Of a stretch of DNA of 64,000 nucleotides, positions 36,979-45,665 are shown in pieces. Origin of the DNA: Streptomyces minutiscleroticus (GTDB lineage Bacteria > Actinomycetota > Actinomycetes > Streptomycetales > Streptomycetaceae); contig NZ_BMVU01000001.1 of the NCBI RefSeq assembly GCF_014650875.1, forward strand, positions 1 through 64,000. Reading direction: 5' to 3'. Numbering within the stretch: the first letter of the stretch is position 1; every line of letters begins with the position of its first letter. A program made the translations under genes and the position numbers. The notes under the pieces were generated by a model that was not told the DNA's origin, ran no database searches, and saw nothing but the letters and a program-made list of their open reading frames with translations.

Positions 36979-37938
36979 GTGGCCGGGAACGAGCGCCATG
37001 CGGCCGTGGACGCACTGCTGGCCGCGATCACCGGCGAACCCCTGCCGGAGGACCTGCGCGACGACCCCGCCGCCCTGGCGGAGCACCGCAGGGCGGCGAC
37101 GGACGTGGCGCTGCTGCGCGAGCAGCTGACCCTGCTGGGGGACGCGCTGGCGGCGCCCGCGCCGGAGGCACCGCGGGCACCGGACGGACCCGCCGCACCG
37201 GCGGAGCCGGTGAGACCCACCGGACCGACGGCACCGGCCGAGCCGGCGGCGTCGGCGGTGACCGGAGCGTCGGCCGAGCCGGGCGCATCGGGGGCTTCCG
37301 GCGGGCCGGTCCCTCCGACCGAACCGACCGGACCGGCCGAACCGGCCGGCCCGCGGCGTCGTTCCGCCGCGCGTCCGCCCGCCGGGAAGCCGCGGGGCGC
37401 GGGGCGGCCGGCCGGGCCGTCCGGGCGGCGGGGCCGGCGCGGTGCGCGCCTGCTCCTCGGCGCCGGTGCCGCGAGCGCGGCCGCCGTGCTGCTCGGCGGT
37501 CTGGCGTGGCTGGGCGTACAGGGCGGCACCTCGCAGGGCGGGGGCGCAGGGAGTTCGGCCGCGCAGGCCGACAGCGGCACGAGCGGCGCCAAGCTGTCCC
37601 AGGAGGGCCTGATCGCCTGTGCGCGGCTCGTCGTGGAGGGCACGGTCGTACGGGTGGAACCGGTGCCGCAGGAGCGCCGCGACCGGATCACGCTGCGGGT
37701 GACGCGCTACTACAAGCCGTCCTCGGGACCCGAGGAGGTGGTCTTCCCGGTGGACCGCGACGCCGGCCCCCGGCTGGAGGAGGGGGACCGGACGCTGGTC
37801 ACCGTCCCGGTGGACGGCGCCGAGCCGGTCGACCGGGCCGTCGGCCGGGACCTCGCGTCGCGGCGCGACTCCGTGCTCCGGGCGCTGCCCGGAAGCCGCG
37901 GCCTGACCTGCGACGGAGGCCCCGGCCCCACCGAGTGA
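36979..37938 (+). CDS. Single-pass membrane protein, probable sigma-factor partner
   Basis: A 319-residue protein. The N-terminal about 55 residues (VDALLAAITGEPLPEDLRDD... VALLREQLTLLGDAL) are helical and could bind the sigma factor; a Pro/Ala/Thr-rich stretch of about 85 residues follows, then a transmembrane helix (about 156-175) and an extracellular domain of about 125 residues with VVEGTVVRVEPVPQERRDRI and two cysteines. No HxxxCxxC zinc motif of ZAS anti-sigma factors is present, so the anti-sigma role rests on gene order only. GTG 36979. Confidence 0.82.
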   Translation: MAGNERHAAVDALLAAITGEPLPEDLRDDPAALAEHRRAATDVALLREQLTLLGDALAAPAPEAPRAPDGPAAPAEPVRPTGPTAPAEPAASAVTGASAEPGASGASGGPVPPTEPTGPAEPAGPRRRSAARPPAGKPRGAGRPAGPSGRRGRRGARLLLGAGAASAAAVLLGGLAWLGVQGGTSQGGGAGSSAAQADSGTSGAKLSQEGLIACARLVVEGTVVRVEPVPQERRDRITLRVTRYYKPSSGPEEVVFPVDRDAGPRLEEGDRTLVTVPVDGAEPVDRAVGRDLASRRDSVLRALPGSRGLTCDGGPGPTE

Positions 37939-37942
37939 GCGG

Positions 37943-37999
37943 GTGCTTGCCCAGTGGGCGGGTGACCGTCGAGTGGGCGGGTGTCCGTCGAGTGGGCGG
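37943..37999. repeat. Three 19-bp tandem repeats after the sigma-partner gene
   Basis: Units 37943-37961, 37962-37980 and 37981-37999 share GTGTCCGTCGAGTGGGCGG with few differences; a fourth copy is partial. They begin 5 bases after the stop codon. Confidence 0.85.
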
Positions 38000-38019
38000 G
38001 TGTCCGTGCGGCACGACGA

Positions 38020-38049
38020 GGGCGGGCGCCCGTTCCCGGACGCCCGCCC
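38020..38049. terminator. 13-bp stem-loop between sigma-partner gene and subtilase
   Basis: Stem 38020-38032 with 38037-38049, one mismatch, 4-base loop, between convergent genes. Confidence 0.82.
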
Positions 38050-38073
38050 CTTCGTTCACCGTGTGCTAGCGGG

Positions 38074-41000
38074 TCACGGCGTGACCTCGCCGATGGCGAC
38101 GCTGCCGGTGCCCGCGACCGTGCCGTGGGCGTTCACCAGCTGCACCCGGCCGAAGAACTCGCGTCCCTCGGGGGCCGGGGCCGCGGCCACGACCTGGGCG
38201 GACACCGTCGCCGAGGCGCCGGTGGCGAGCTTCACCGAGGTCGACCCGTCGACCTTCACCTCACCGAGCGCGGAGGAGAAGAACACGTCGAGGTAGTCGT
38301 ACACGGTGGAGCCGGCCGGGACCGCGTAGCCCACGACCTCGACGGTGTACGTGCCGGCGGCCGGGGAGGCGACCGAGACGGCCTCCTCGGAGTCGCCGTC
38401 CGCGGACTGCCCGACGAGGGCGCCCGCGGCGTCGTAGACCGCCAGGTCCAGGTCGGCGCCCGTGTCGGAGACGTTGCCGATGGCCACGTCGAGCGACTCC
38501 GCGCCCGCGGGCACCTCGACCGTGGTCGTCTGCGTCGCGCCCTCGCCGATCGTCGGCCGCGCGGCCTTCGAGGAGCCCAGCGGGCCGCCCTTCAGGGAGC
38601 CGTCGATCGCGGCGAAGCCGTTCTTCACCGTCCAGGAGACGTCGGCCGGCGTGCCCGCCTTGATCTCGGGCACCTTCACGACCTCCGGGTCGAAGGTCGC
38701 GCCGAGCACGGAGACGTCCAGCTCGTACGGGTTGTCGAGCACCGGCGAGGTGCGGCGCGACTCGACCTCGATCTCCCAGACGCCCGGCTGCGGGTCCTCG
38801 TAGGAGCGCACGTCGGGCTTGCAGCCGTTGCCGTCGAGATAGTTGTTGTAGCAGTACGGCGTGGAGGTGTTGTCCACCGGAGTGCCGTACGGGTGGATGG
38901 CGATGAAACGGGTCTGGCTGTCCTTCTTCAGCCCGCCGATGGCCACCTCCAGCGTCTTCGCGCCCTCGGGGACGGTCACGAAGTACGACTTGGAGCTGTT
39001 GCGCTGCACGGAGCCGGACGCCGCGTAGCTGTACTCCAGCGGGGCCGAGACCACGACGGTCGACATGACCTGCTTGTCGACGCCCACGGTCAGCGGGTCG
39101 TCGACCTCCAGGATCGCGCTGCTCAGACCGGCCGCCTTCGGCTCGGCCTCGACCTTGACGGTGACGGCCTTGTTCAGCGGCAGCAGCACGGTGGACGGGC
39201 CGACGACGCGGAACGTGCCGCCGGCGTTGTTCACCAGGCGCAGCTTGTGCAGCAGCGCGAGCTTCGAACCGGTGGTGCGGGTGATGGTGACCTCGTAGGT
39301 CTTCTTCTGCCCGGCCTTCAGACCGCCCTCGCGGTCGTAGATGCCGGTGCCGAAGCCGGGGGTCTCCAGGGCGTAGTCGATCGCGGTGTCGACCGGGGCC
39401 TTGACCGTGTAGTCGTGCGCGTCGGCGCCGATCCGGGCGAGCTGGATCGACTTCCAGGCGTCCACGATGTCGATCAGGCCCGCGCCCTCCTCGTACGCCT
39501 GCACACCGTCGATGTGCTTCGCGGTGGAGGTCAGGGCGGTGCGCAGCTCGGCCGGGGTGAGGTCGATGCGCTTCTGCTCGGCGGCGCTCAGCAGCAGGGC
39601 CGAGGCGCCCGCGGCCTGCGGGGAGGCCATCGAGGTGCCCTGGAGCATGGAGTAGCCGGCCGGCAGGGAGTAGCCCGCCTCGGCGACCGGGCCGCCGGGC
39701 AGCCAGGTCTGCGTGGTGTTGATCGCCGCGCCGGGCGCGGTCAGGGTCGGCGTGAACCCGCCGTCCTCACGCGGACCGCGCGAGGAGAAGGGCATCATCG
39801 CGTACTTCTTCTCGACGGCCGAGCCGTAGTTGGCCGCCCAGGTCTCCTTGGAGATGGAGGCGCCGACCGAGATGACCTTGTCGGCGAGGCCCGGGTCGCC
39901 GATGGTGTTCGCGCCGGGGCCCGAGTTGCCCGCGGAGATCACCAGCTGGACGCCGTAGGTGTCGATGAGACGCGTGTAGAGCTCGGCGCGCGCGTTGTTG
40001 CCGTCGTTCAGCGCGGGCAGGCCGCCGATGGACATGTTGACGATGTCGACGCCGCGGTTGGCGACGAGGTCGATCATGCCCTCGGTGAGCGCGACGTTGG
40101 TGCAGCCGCCGGTCCAGGTGCAGGCGCGCGAGGAGACGATCTTGGCGCCGGGGGCGGCGCCGTTCATCGCGCCGCCGAACAGGCCGTTGGCCGCGGTGAT
40201 GCCCGCGACGTGCGTGCCGTGCTCGGACTCGATGACGCCGATGTTGACGAAGTCGGCGGTCCTGCCGACCCAGTCGCCCCCGTAGGGGTCCATCGGGACG
40301 TCCTTGCGGATCTCGACGACGAACGGCTGGCGCTCGACGACGTCCGTCTTCGGGTCGTCGGTGCCGAAGTACCCGATCCGGAAGCCGTCCTTGTACGGCT
40401 TCATCGGCTCGTCGTCGCCGAAGTCGTTGTTGTTGTTCAGGTCGACGCGGACCGTGCCGGCCTTCGCGTCGTACAGCACGCCCCAGGAGTCCGTGGTGTC
40501 GCCGTCGCGGTTGGCGTCGCCGGCCGCGTCGCCGCCGGCGGTGTACGACTCGCGGAAGGAGCTGATCCGGTACGAGCCCGCGGGCGCCTTCCAGGTCTGC
40601 CCGCCGTAGGTGAAGGAGGACCCGGAGACCGAGGTCACCATCGGGCGCCAGGTCTGGTCGCTGTCGACGATCGGGTCGGTGGCGGTCACCCAGTCGACGA
40701 TCTTGCGCTCGCCGGTCGTCGTCCTCTGCAGCGCCGGGTGGCCGAGGTCGACGCCGGAGTCGAGGATGCCGATGGTGACGCCGCGGCCGTCGGCCTTCGG
40801 GTTCTTCTTCACGAAGTCGACGGCGCCCGTCTCGAAGGACGGGTTGTACGGGTTCTTCGCGGGCGTCTTCCGGTCCGGCGCCGCGTAGGTGCCCGACGTG
40901 GTGGACTTCTCGGCGCCCTTGGCGGTGTCGGCGCTCGGCGTCGGGTCGTCGAGCTCGATCTCCTGGCGCAGGTCGATGCCGTGCACGGAGGAGAGCTTCG

Positions 41001-41391
41001 CGGCGGCCGCGATGGCCGCGTCCGCCTTGCCCGTCGGGACGGTGGCGCGGACGTAGCCGAGCTTGTCGTAGGTCCGGCCCACGGAGCCGCCCTTGACCGC
41101 GTCCAGCTTCCCGGCGACCTCCTTGGTCGCGCCGGGGGCCGTGGCGATCATCATGGTGACGTTCTTGTCGCCGTTGGCCTTGGCCTCGGCGAGGGCGTCG
41201 GCGTCGGCCGAACCGAGCTTGTCGGCCGCGGACTTGACGGTCGGGTCGGCCGGCGGGGTGTCGGTACCCGCGGCGTAGGCCATGGGTATGGGTCCGGCCG
41301 CGGCCAGCGCGGCCACCAGGCCCGCGGCCACGGCTATGCGTGCCGCGCGTCTCGCGCCCGTGCCGGGGGCGCTCTGAGGGTCGGGAGTCAT
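38074..41391 (-). CDS. Secreted S8 subtilisin-like serine protease
   Basis: An 1105-residue exported protease. A twin-Arg-containing, Ala-rich signal peptide (about 1-40, ending PMAYAAG) is followed by an inhibitor_I9-like propeptide and the subtilase domain. The catalytic triad is visible: Asp in IGILDSGVDLGHP (about 210), His in SEHGTHVAGI (about 386) and Ser in LQGTSMASPQAAG (about 583), with a large insertion between Asp and His. The C-terminal 450 residues are beta domains, including a pre-peptidase-like region with DLDLAVYDAAG. ATG 41391 has AAGGG 6 bases upstream, better than ATG 41397. It stands alone. Confidence 0.94.
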   Translation of the reverse strand: MTPDPQSAPGTGARRAARIAVAAGLVAALAAAGPIPMAYAAGTDTPPADPTVKSAADKLGSADADALAEAKANGDKNVTMMIATAPGATKEVAGKLDAVKGGSVGRTYDKLGYVRATVPTGKADAAIAAAAKLSSVHGIDLRQEIELDDPTPSADTAKGAEKSTTSGTYAAPDRKTPAKNPYNPSFETGAVDFVKKNPKADGRGVTIGILDSGVDLGHPALQRTTTGERKIVDWVTATDPIVDSDQTWRPMVTSVSGSSFTYGGQTWKAPAGSYRISSFRESYTAGGDAAGDANRDGDTTDSWGVLYDAKAGTVRVDLNNNNDFGDDEPMKPYKDGFRIGYFGTDDPKTDVVERQPFVVEIRKDVPMDPYGGDWVGRTADFVNIGVIESEHGTHVAGITAANGLFGGAMNGAAPGAKIVSSRACTWTGGCTNVALTEGMIDLVANRGVDIVNMSIGGLPALNDGNNARAELYTRLIDTYGVQLVISAGNSGPGANTIGDPGLADKVISVGASISKETWAANYGSAVEKKYAMMPFSSRGPREDGGFTPTLTAPGAAINTTQTWLPGGPVAEAGYSLPAGYSMLQGTSMASPQAAGASALLLSAAEQKRIDLTPAELRTALTSTAKHIDGVQAYEEGAGLIDIVDAWKSIQLARIGADAHDYTVKAPVDTAIDYALETPGFGTGIYDREGGLKAGQKKTYEVTITRTTGSKLALLHKLRLVNNAGGTFRVVGPSTVLLPLNKAVTVKVEAEPKAAGLSSAILEVDDPLTVGVDKQVMSTVVVSAPLEYSYAASGSVQRNSSKSYFVTVPEGAKTLEVAIGGLKKDSQTRFIAIHPYGTPVDNTSTPYCYNNYLDGNGCKPDVRSYEDPQPGVWEIEVESRRTSPVLDNPYELDVSVLGATFDPEVVKVPEIKAGTPADVSWTVKNGFAAIDGSLKGGPLGSSKAARPTIGEGATQTTTVEVPAGAESLDVAIGNVSDTGADLDLAVYDAAGALVGQSADGDSEEAVSVASPAAGTYTVEVVGYAVPAGSTVYDYLDVFFSSALGEVKVDGSTSVKLATGASATVSAQVVAAAPAPEGREFFGRVQLVNAHGTVAGTGSVAIGEVTP

Positions 41392-41981
41392 CTGCATCCC
41401 TTGAGGTGAAGGAACGACGGGTGACGATCGGTTCGATCGCGAGGGTCCGGAATGTGAACCCGGATGACGGATCAGCCTTGTCCACAGCGTGGCCCTTTGG
41501 GGAGAGGTGACCGTGGCGGAATTGAGCCATGGCGTACTTCCGCCATCGGGCATGGGCCCGATGTCCTGCGATAACGCCATCTGTCCCCGGATACTGGCGG
41601 ATGGGCGACTCCGCCGCGTGCCGGTCCACCGGCTCCGGCACGAGACGGCTCCCGGCTCCCGGCTCCGTCGGCCGCGGGCCGGCTCCGTCCGTGGACGGCC
41701 GGTCGCCCGTCGGACGCACGGAAGCCGGTCGGCGGCCCCGTCCGGAACCCCGGCCGGAGCCACCGGCCACCGCACCGTCCGCCGGCCACAGGACCGCATG
41801 CCGGCCACAGGACCGCATGCCGGCCACTGCACCGTCCGCCGGCCGACGCGTGCCCGGCCGGGCCGGGCCCTCGGCCGAGGGCGTCGGCGGCGGTGAGCCG
41901 GTCGGGCACCGGCCGCCGGGCGCGGGGTGCGGCTGGTCCGATCCCCTCTCGCCGTCCCGCTCCCTGCCGTAGCGTCGCTCC
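41392..41981. repeat. Long intergenic region with inverted repeats and a 19-bp tandem array
   Basis: A 590-base gap between divergent genes. Near the protease: an inverted repeat with 8-base arms, TGGCGGAA-N16-TTCCGCCA (41514-41545), enclosing GCCATGGC, followed by ATCGGGC-N4-GCCCGAT (41545-41562), both possible operators. Further right, four 19-bp tandem units (41763-41781, 41782-41800, 41801-41819, 41820-41838); the middle two are identical. Open frames here have no ribosome sites or recognisable products. Confidence 0.7.
41970..41975 (+). promoter_or_regulatory. -10 box of a probable leaderless Nudix transcript
   Basis: TAGCGT ends 6 bases before ATG 41982 and no ribosome site intervenes, so transcription would start at or near the ATG. 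Leaderless mRNAs are common in Streptomyces. Confidence 0.6.
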
Positions 41982-42437
41982 ATGCACAAGGAGTTGAGGG
42001 TGGCGGCCTACGCCATATGCGTGCGGGACGGGCAGCTGCTGCTCGCGCGCTGGGTGGCCCGCGACGGGAGCAGACGCTGGACGCTGCCCGGCGGCGGCAT
42101 GGAGCACGCCGAGGACCCGTACGACACCGTGGTCCGCGAGGCCGCGGAGGAGACCGGGTACGCGGTGGAGCCGGTCGCGCTGCTCGGCGTCGACTCGATC
42201 CGGCGCCGCTACCCGCGCCGCATGGGCACGTACGCCGACTTCCACGGGCTGCGGCTCGTCTACGAGGCCCGCGTCACCGGCGGTGAGCTGCGCCACGAGA
42301 CCGGCGGCTCCACCGACATGGCCGCCTGGCACCCCCTGGACACGGTGCCGGAGCTGGAGAGGGTGGGGCTCGTCGACGTCGGCCTGGAGCTGTGGCGGCG
42401 GCGCCCGGCGGTCGGGCGGACCGCCCCCGGCGCCTAG
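41982..42437 (+). CDS. Nudix hydrolase
   Basis: A 151-residue pyrophosphohydrolase acting on nucleoside diphosphate derivatives. The Nudix box is complete: GGGMEHAEDPYDTVVREAAE with EETGY after it, about residues 37-60, giving the Gx5Ex7REUxEExGU pattern. The strand before the box reads RRWTLPGG, and the C-terminal half is the usual alpha/beta/alpha fold. No extra domain indicates substrate. ATG 41982 with an apparently leaderless promoter. Confidence 0.93.
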   Translation: MHKELRVAAYAICVRDGQLLLARWVARDGSRRWTLPGGGMEHAEDPYDTVVREAAEETGYAVEPVALLGVDSIRRRYPRRMGTYADFHGLRLVYEARVTGGELRHETGGSTDMAAWHPLDTVPELERVGLVDVGLELWRRRPAVGRTAPGA

Positions 42438-42558
42438 GACCCCTGCCCCGGCGGATGAACGCGCGGTGACCGCCTCCCGGCGACTTCGGGGAGAGCCGGT
42501 GGACGCCGGGGAGGGCGGAGATCCACGTACGGCGATCGGCGCCGCTCGTTGCCGCCGC

Positions 42559-42601
42559 GTTCACGTCCAGGTCATCCCCGCTGCCAACGATCCGGTACGA
42601 G
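42559..42601 (+). promoter_or_regulatory. PHO box and -10 of the phosphoesterase gene
   Basis: Two adjacent 11-bp direct-repeat units, GTTCACGTCCA (42559-42569) and GGTCATCCCCG (42570-42580), match the Streptomyces PhoP-binding consensus G(G/T)TCAYYYR(G/C)G. A TACGAG -10 (42596-42601) follows at the usual distance. Phosphate-starvation control of the next gene is expected. Confidence 0.72.
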
Positions 42602-42607
42602 CGGAGT

Positions 42608-42623
42608 GTTCGCCATGGCGAAC
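42608..42623. promoter_or_regulatory. Perfect 16-bp palindrome in the phosphoesterase leader
   Basis: GTTCGCCATGGCGAAC is an exact palindrome about 6 bases after the -10 box, hence at or just after the transcription start. It may be a second operator or a 5-prime hairpin. Confidence 0.5.
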
Positions 42624-42669
42624 GGTCCGCGACCACCGCCGACGCGTCCGCATCCGGGGAGACCGCGCC

Positions 42670-44430
42670 ATGCCGCGCTCACGCTCTGCCGCCACCGCCC
42701 GCGCCCTCGACCGACGTTCCCTGCTGGCCGCCGCCGGGGCGGTGTCCCTCTCCGCGGGCATCGGCCTCACGCTGCGCGCCGGCGCCGGCGGGACGGCCTC
42801 GGCCGCCGACTCCGCCCGCGGCGGCGCCGGGGCCGTGTCCCGCCGGGCACCCGCCGCGCCCCCGGCCCCCTGCACCGGCGGCACCACCCTGGCCGCCGCC
42901 GCGGCACCCCGCCCCGGCACCGGCTACCGCAGGCTCGGCGACGGCCCCGCCTGGCCGCGGGTGGTGCGGTCCGAGCTCGCCGCCCCGGGCGCCCGGCGCG
43001 CCGGGCGGCGCACCGCGCTCGCCGCGTTCGTACAGTTCACCGACCTGCATCTGGTCGACGTGCAGCACCCGCTGCGCTACGAGTACCTGCGCGCCGAGAC
43101 CGGCAGCGCCTGGCGCCCGCAGGAGGCGCTGTCGGTGGCCGGCGCCGTCTCCCTCGTCGAGCGGGTCAACGCGCTGCGCGGGGCCCCCGTCACCGGCTCC
43201 CCGCTGCACTTCGTGATGACCACCGGCGACAACACCGACAACAACTCCCGCACGGAACTGGACTGGTTCCTGAAGGTGATGAGCGGCGGCCGCGTCACGC
43301 CCAACAGCGGCCACCCCACCCGGTACGAGGGCGTCCAGAACAGCGGTCTGAAGCTGTACTGGCAGCCCGACACGGACCTGCGCGACGCCGACAAGATGCT
43401 CGGCTTCCCGCGGCTCGACGGCTTCCTCGACGCGGCGATCCGCGAACTGCGCAGCCCCGGCCTGAACCTGCCCTGGTACTCCACGGTCGGCAACCACGAC
43501 GCGCTGCCCGGCGGCTGCTACGCCCCCGGCGACTCCTTCTTCGCCGAGTTCGCCGTCGGCGGCAGGAAGCTGATGAGCCTGGACGCGTCCGTGGGCGCCG
43601 CGCTGTGGAAGAACGTGCGCAAGGGCGGCGACCCGGGGGGCGAGGCATGGCGGGAGGTGCTGAGGTCCCAGGCCCGGCGGATGCGGTCGGTCACCCCGGA
43701 CGAGGGCCGGGCCCCCTTCACCCCCGCCGAGTACCTGCGCGCGCACCTCGACCCCGCCCACACCGGTCCGGGCCCCGTCGGCCACGGCTACTCGCAGGCC
43801 AACGTCGAGGAGGGCACCCGGTACTACGCGTTCCGCGTCGCCGACGACGTCCTCGGCGTCAGCCTGGACACCACCGACCCCGGCGGCCACTACGAGGGCT
43901 CGCTCGGCACCGCCCAGCTGAAGTGGCTGGAGCGCACGCTCGCGGCGGCGGACCGGGACAAGGACCACGTCGTGGTCTTCAGCCACCACACCAGCAGGAC
44001 GATGCGCAACCTGCGCGAGGACCCGCACCGCCCGGGCGAGCGGCGGCACGGCGGCGACGAGGTGCTCGCCCTGCTCTCCGGCCACCGCTCGGTGCTGGCC
44101 TGGGTGAACGGCCACAGCCACAAGAACGAGATCACCCCGCACGCGGCGTCCGGCGACCGCTCCTTCTGGGAGGTCTCCACCGCCTCGCACGTCGACTTCC
44201 CGCAGCTCGCCCGCGTCATCGAGATCGTGGACAACCACGACGGCACGGTCTCCCTGTTCACCACACTGATCGAGTCCGCGGCCCCGTACCGCACCGACTT
44301 CGCGGACCTCTCCCGGACGGGCCTCGCCGCGCTCTACCGGGAGCTGGCGTTCAACGCGCCGGGCGCCCGCACCACCCTCACCGGCGACCCAGGCGACCGC
44401 AACACGGAACTGGTGCTGGAGAAGGGCTAG
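42670..44430 (+). CDS. Exported metallophosphoesterase (TIGR03767 family)
   Basis: A 586-residue calcineurin-like phosphoesterase. A Tat-type signal (ALDRRSLLAAAGAVSLSAG) precedes an Ala/Pro-rich stretch. Metal-binding motifs in order are FVQFTDLHLVD, TTGDNTDNN, STVGNHDALPG, VVFSHHTSR and GHSHKNEI, giving the dinuclear site of the superfamily. TIGR03767 proteins are actinobacterial and of unknown substrate. ATG 42670 has GGGGAG about 9 bases upstream. The PHO box upstream suggests that it scavenges phosphate from extracellular organophosphate. Ends before a strong terminator. Confidence 0.92.
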   Translation: MPRSRSAATARALDRRSLLAAAGAVSLSAGIGLTLRAGAGGTASAADSARGGAGAVSRRAPAAPPAPCTGGTTLAAAAAPRPGTGYRRLGDGPAWPRVVRSELAAPGARRAGRRTALAAFVQFTDLHLVDVQHPLRYEYLRAETGSAWRPQEALSVAGAVSLVERVNALRGAPVTGSPLHFVMTTGDNTDNNSRTELDWFLKVMSGGRVTPNSGHPTRYEGVQNSGLKLYWQPDTDLRDADKMLGFPRLDGFLDAAIRELRSPGLNLPWYSTVGNHDALPGGCYAPGDSFFAEFAVGGRKLMSLDASVGAALWKNVRKGGDPGGEAWREVLRSQARRMRSVTPDEGRAPFTPAEYLRAHLDPAHTGPGPVGHGYSQANVEEGTRYYAFRVADDVLGVSLDTTDPGGHYEGSLGTAQLKWLERTLAAADRDKDHVVVFSHHTSRTMRNLREDPHRPGERRHGGDEVLALLSGHRSVLAWVNGHSHKNEITPHAASGDRSFWEVSTASHVDFPQLARVIEIVDNHDGTVSLFTTLIESAAPYRTDFADLSRTGLAALYRELAFNAPGARTTLTGDPGDRNTELVLEKG

Positions 44431-44487
44431 CCCCACGCGCGGCCGGGGACCGGTCCGCCGCGCGGCCGGAGGCGGGCCCGCCGCACG

Positions 44488-44550
44488 GCGAAGGGGCGGT
44501 CCGCGCCCGCCGGGCCCACCCCGGGCCCGCCGCGCGGTCCGCCCCTTCGC
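44488..44550. terminator. 19-bp stem-loop between phosphoesterase and nuclease-like genes
   Basis: Stem 44488-44506 with 44532-44550, one mismatch; the 25-base loop contains a further GGGCCC pairing. It lies between convergent genes. Confidence 0.8.
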
Positions 44551-44597
44551 TCCCCTCCTGACCCTCCTGCTTCCCGCCGCCCCGTCCCGGTACCTCG

Positions 44598-45665
44598 TTA
44601 CCGGGGGAGCACCACCACGTACGCGGCCGGCTCCCGGTCGCCCGCCGCCATCAGCGCGGTGCGCACCACCGTGGCCTGCTGGTCCAGCGCGTCGCGCAGC
44701 TTCTTCGGCGTGAGGTGCACGACGGTGATGCCGAGCCGCTCCAGGTGCTCGCGCTTGCGCGCGTACTCCGACCACACCGCGTCGTCGTCCTCGCGCAGTT
44801 CGTGCCGCGGGGCCCTGGTGTCCAGCTCGACCGCCACGGCGTGCTCGGGCCAGTAGGCGTCCAGGCCGCCGAGGTGGGGACCGCCGGGCAGCCGCAGGTC
44901 CACGTTCCACACCGGGTCCGGCAGGCCGTGCTCGCGCACCATCCGGTACAGCCGGTCCTCGGCGATGGCCCGGCCCTCGGCCAGCAGCGAGTCGACGGCG
45001 TCCACGACGTGCGGGCGGCCGAGCAGCCGGGCCTGCGCCAGCTCGTGCACGACGGCGGCCGGTTCGCAGTGGCCGCCGCGCACCGCCTCCGTCAGCAGGC
45101 GGCGCACCGTGCACGCGTCCTCAAGACCGGCCACCGCGTCGGCCAGGGCGCGCGGCACGGGCGCCACCGGCAGGCCCGTGAGCTGCTGGGGGACCGGCAT
45201 CGAGGAGGTGCGCAGGACGCGCGCGCAGCCGGTGCTGCGCAGCCGGCGCAGCCGCGGCACCAGGACGTCGATCCGGTCCAGGGAGAGCAGCGGGGGAGCG
45301 CCCGAGAAGCCGTGCAGGGTGAGCGCGGCCAGACCGGTGATCACGGCGTCGGCGTAGGGCTGGGGGACGTGCGGCTTCCTGGCGCCGGGCTGGGCGGGGA
45401 CACCGCCGGTCCGCTCCCGCGCCGCCTGGGGGCGCCCCGCGTACAGCAGGACCGCGTGCAGCCGCTCCTCGCTGGTGGCCGGGCCCGGGTGCAGCAGGAC
45501 GACGCCCGGCAGGATCTGCTGCCAGGCGCCGCCGGGCCGGCACCGCTCGGTGGTCTCGGCGGCGGTGACGCCGCGCCCGCGGAGCTGGGCGGAGGTCAGC
45601 ACCCGCTGCCGTACGTCGGACAGCCGGCGAAGGGGGTGGGGGGAGAGCGGGGTGTCGTGGTTCAT
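44598..45665 (-). CDS. AbiEi/DUF559-like protein (HTH plus Vsr-fold domain)
   Basis: A 355-residue protein. The N-terminal part (SDVRQRVLTSAQLRGRGVT... ILPGVVLLHPG) looks like the winged-helix of AbiEi-type antitoxins, and the C-terminal part (GLDAYWPEHAVAVELDTRAP... YARKREHLERLGITVVHLT) resembles the DUF559/very-short-patch-repair nuclease fold. In that fold catalysis uses acidic residues like the Asp in GLDAYW and Glu in AVELD. Such fusions are common in actinobacteria and have no demonstrated function; no AbiEii toxin gene is adjacent. ATG 45665 has only a weak ribosome site. Confidence 0.72.
   Translation of the reverse strand: MNHDTPLSPHPLRRLSDVRQRVLTSAQLRGRGVTAAETTERCRPGGAWQQILPGVVLLHPGPATSEERLHAVLLYAGRPQAARERTGGVPAQPGARKPHVPQPYADAVITGLAALTLHGFSGAPPLLSLDRIDVLVPRLRRLRSTGCARVLRTSSMPVPQQLTGLPVAPVPRALADAVAGLEDACTVRRLLTEAVRGGHCEPAAVVHELAQARLLGRPHVVDAVDSLLAEGRAIAEDRLYRMVREHGLPDPVWNVDLRLPGGPHLGGLDAYWPEHAVAVELDTRAPRHELREDDDAVWSEYARKREHLERLGITVVHLTPKKLRDALDQQATVVRTALMAAGDREPAAYVVVLPR

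Noticed and set aside
41428..41460. GGTTCGATCGC resembling a tRNA T-arm
   Set aside because: No acceptor, D or anticodon stem can be folded around it.
41489..41972. Open frames of 130-150 codons between the subtilase and Nudix genes
   Set aside because: No ribosome site, and composition is dominated by the tandem repeat.
42670..44561. Long overlapping frames on both strands over the phosphoesterase gene
   Set aside because: The TIGR03767 frame has five metal motifs, a signal peptide and a promoter; the others have none.
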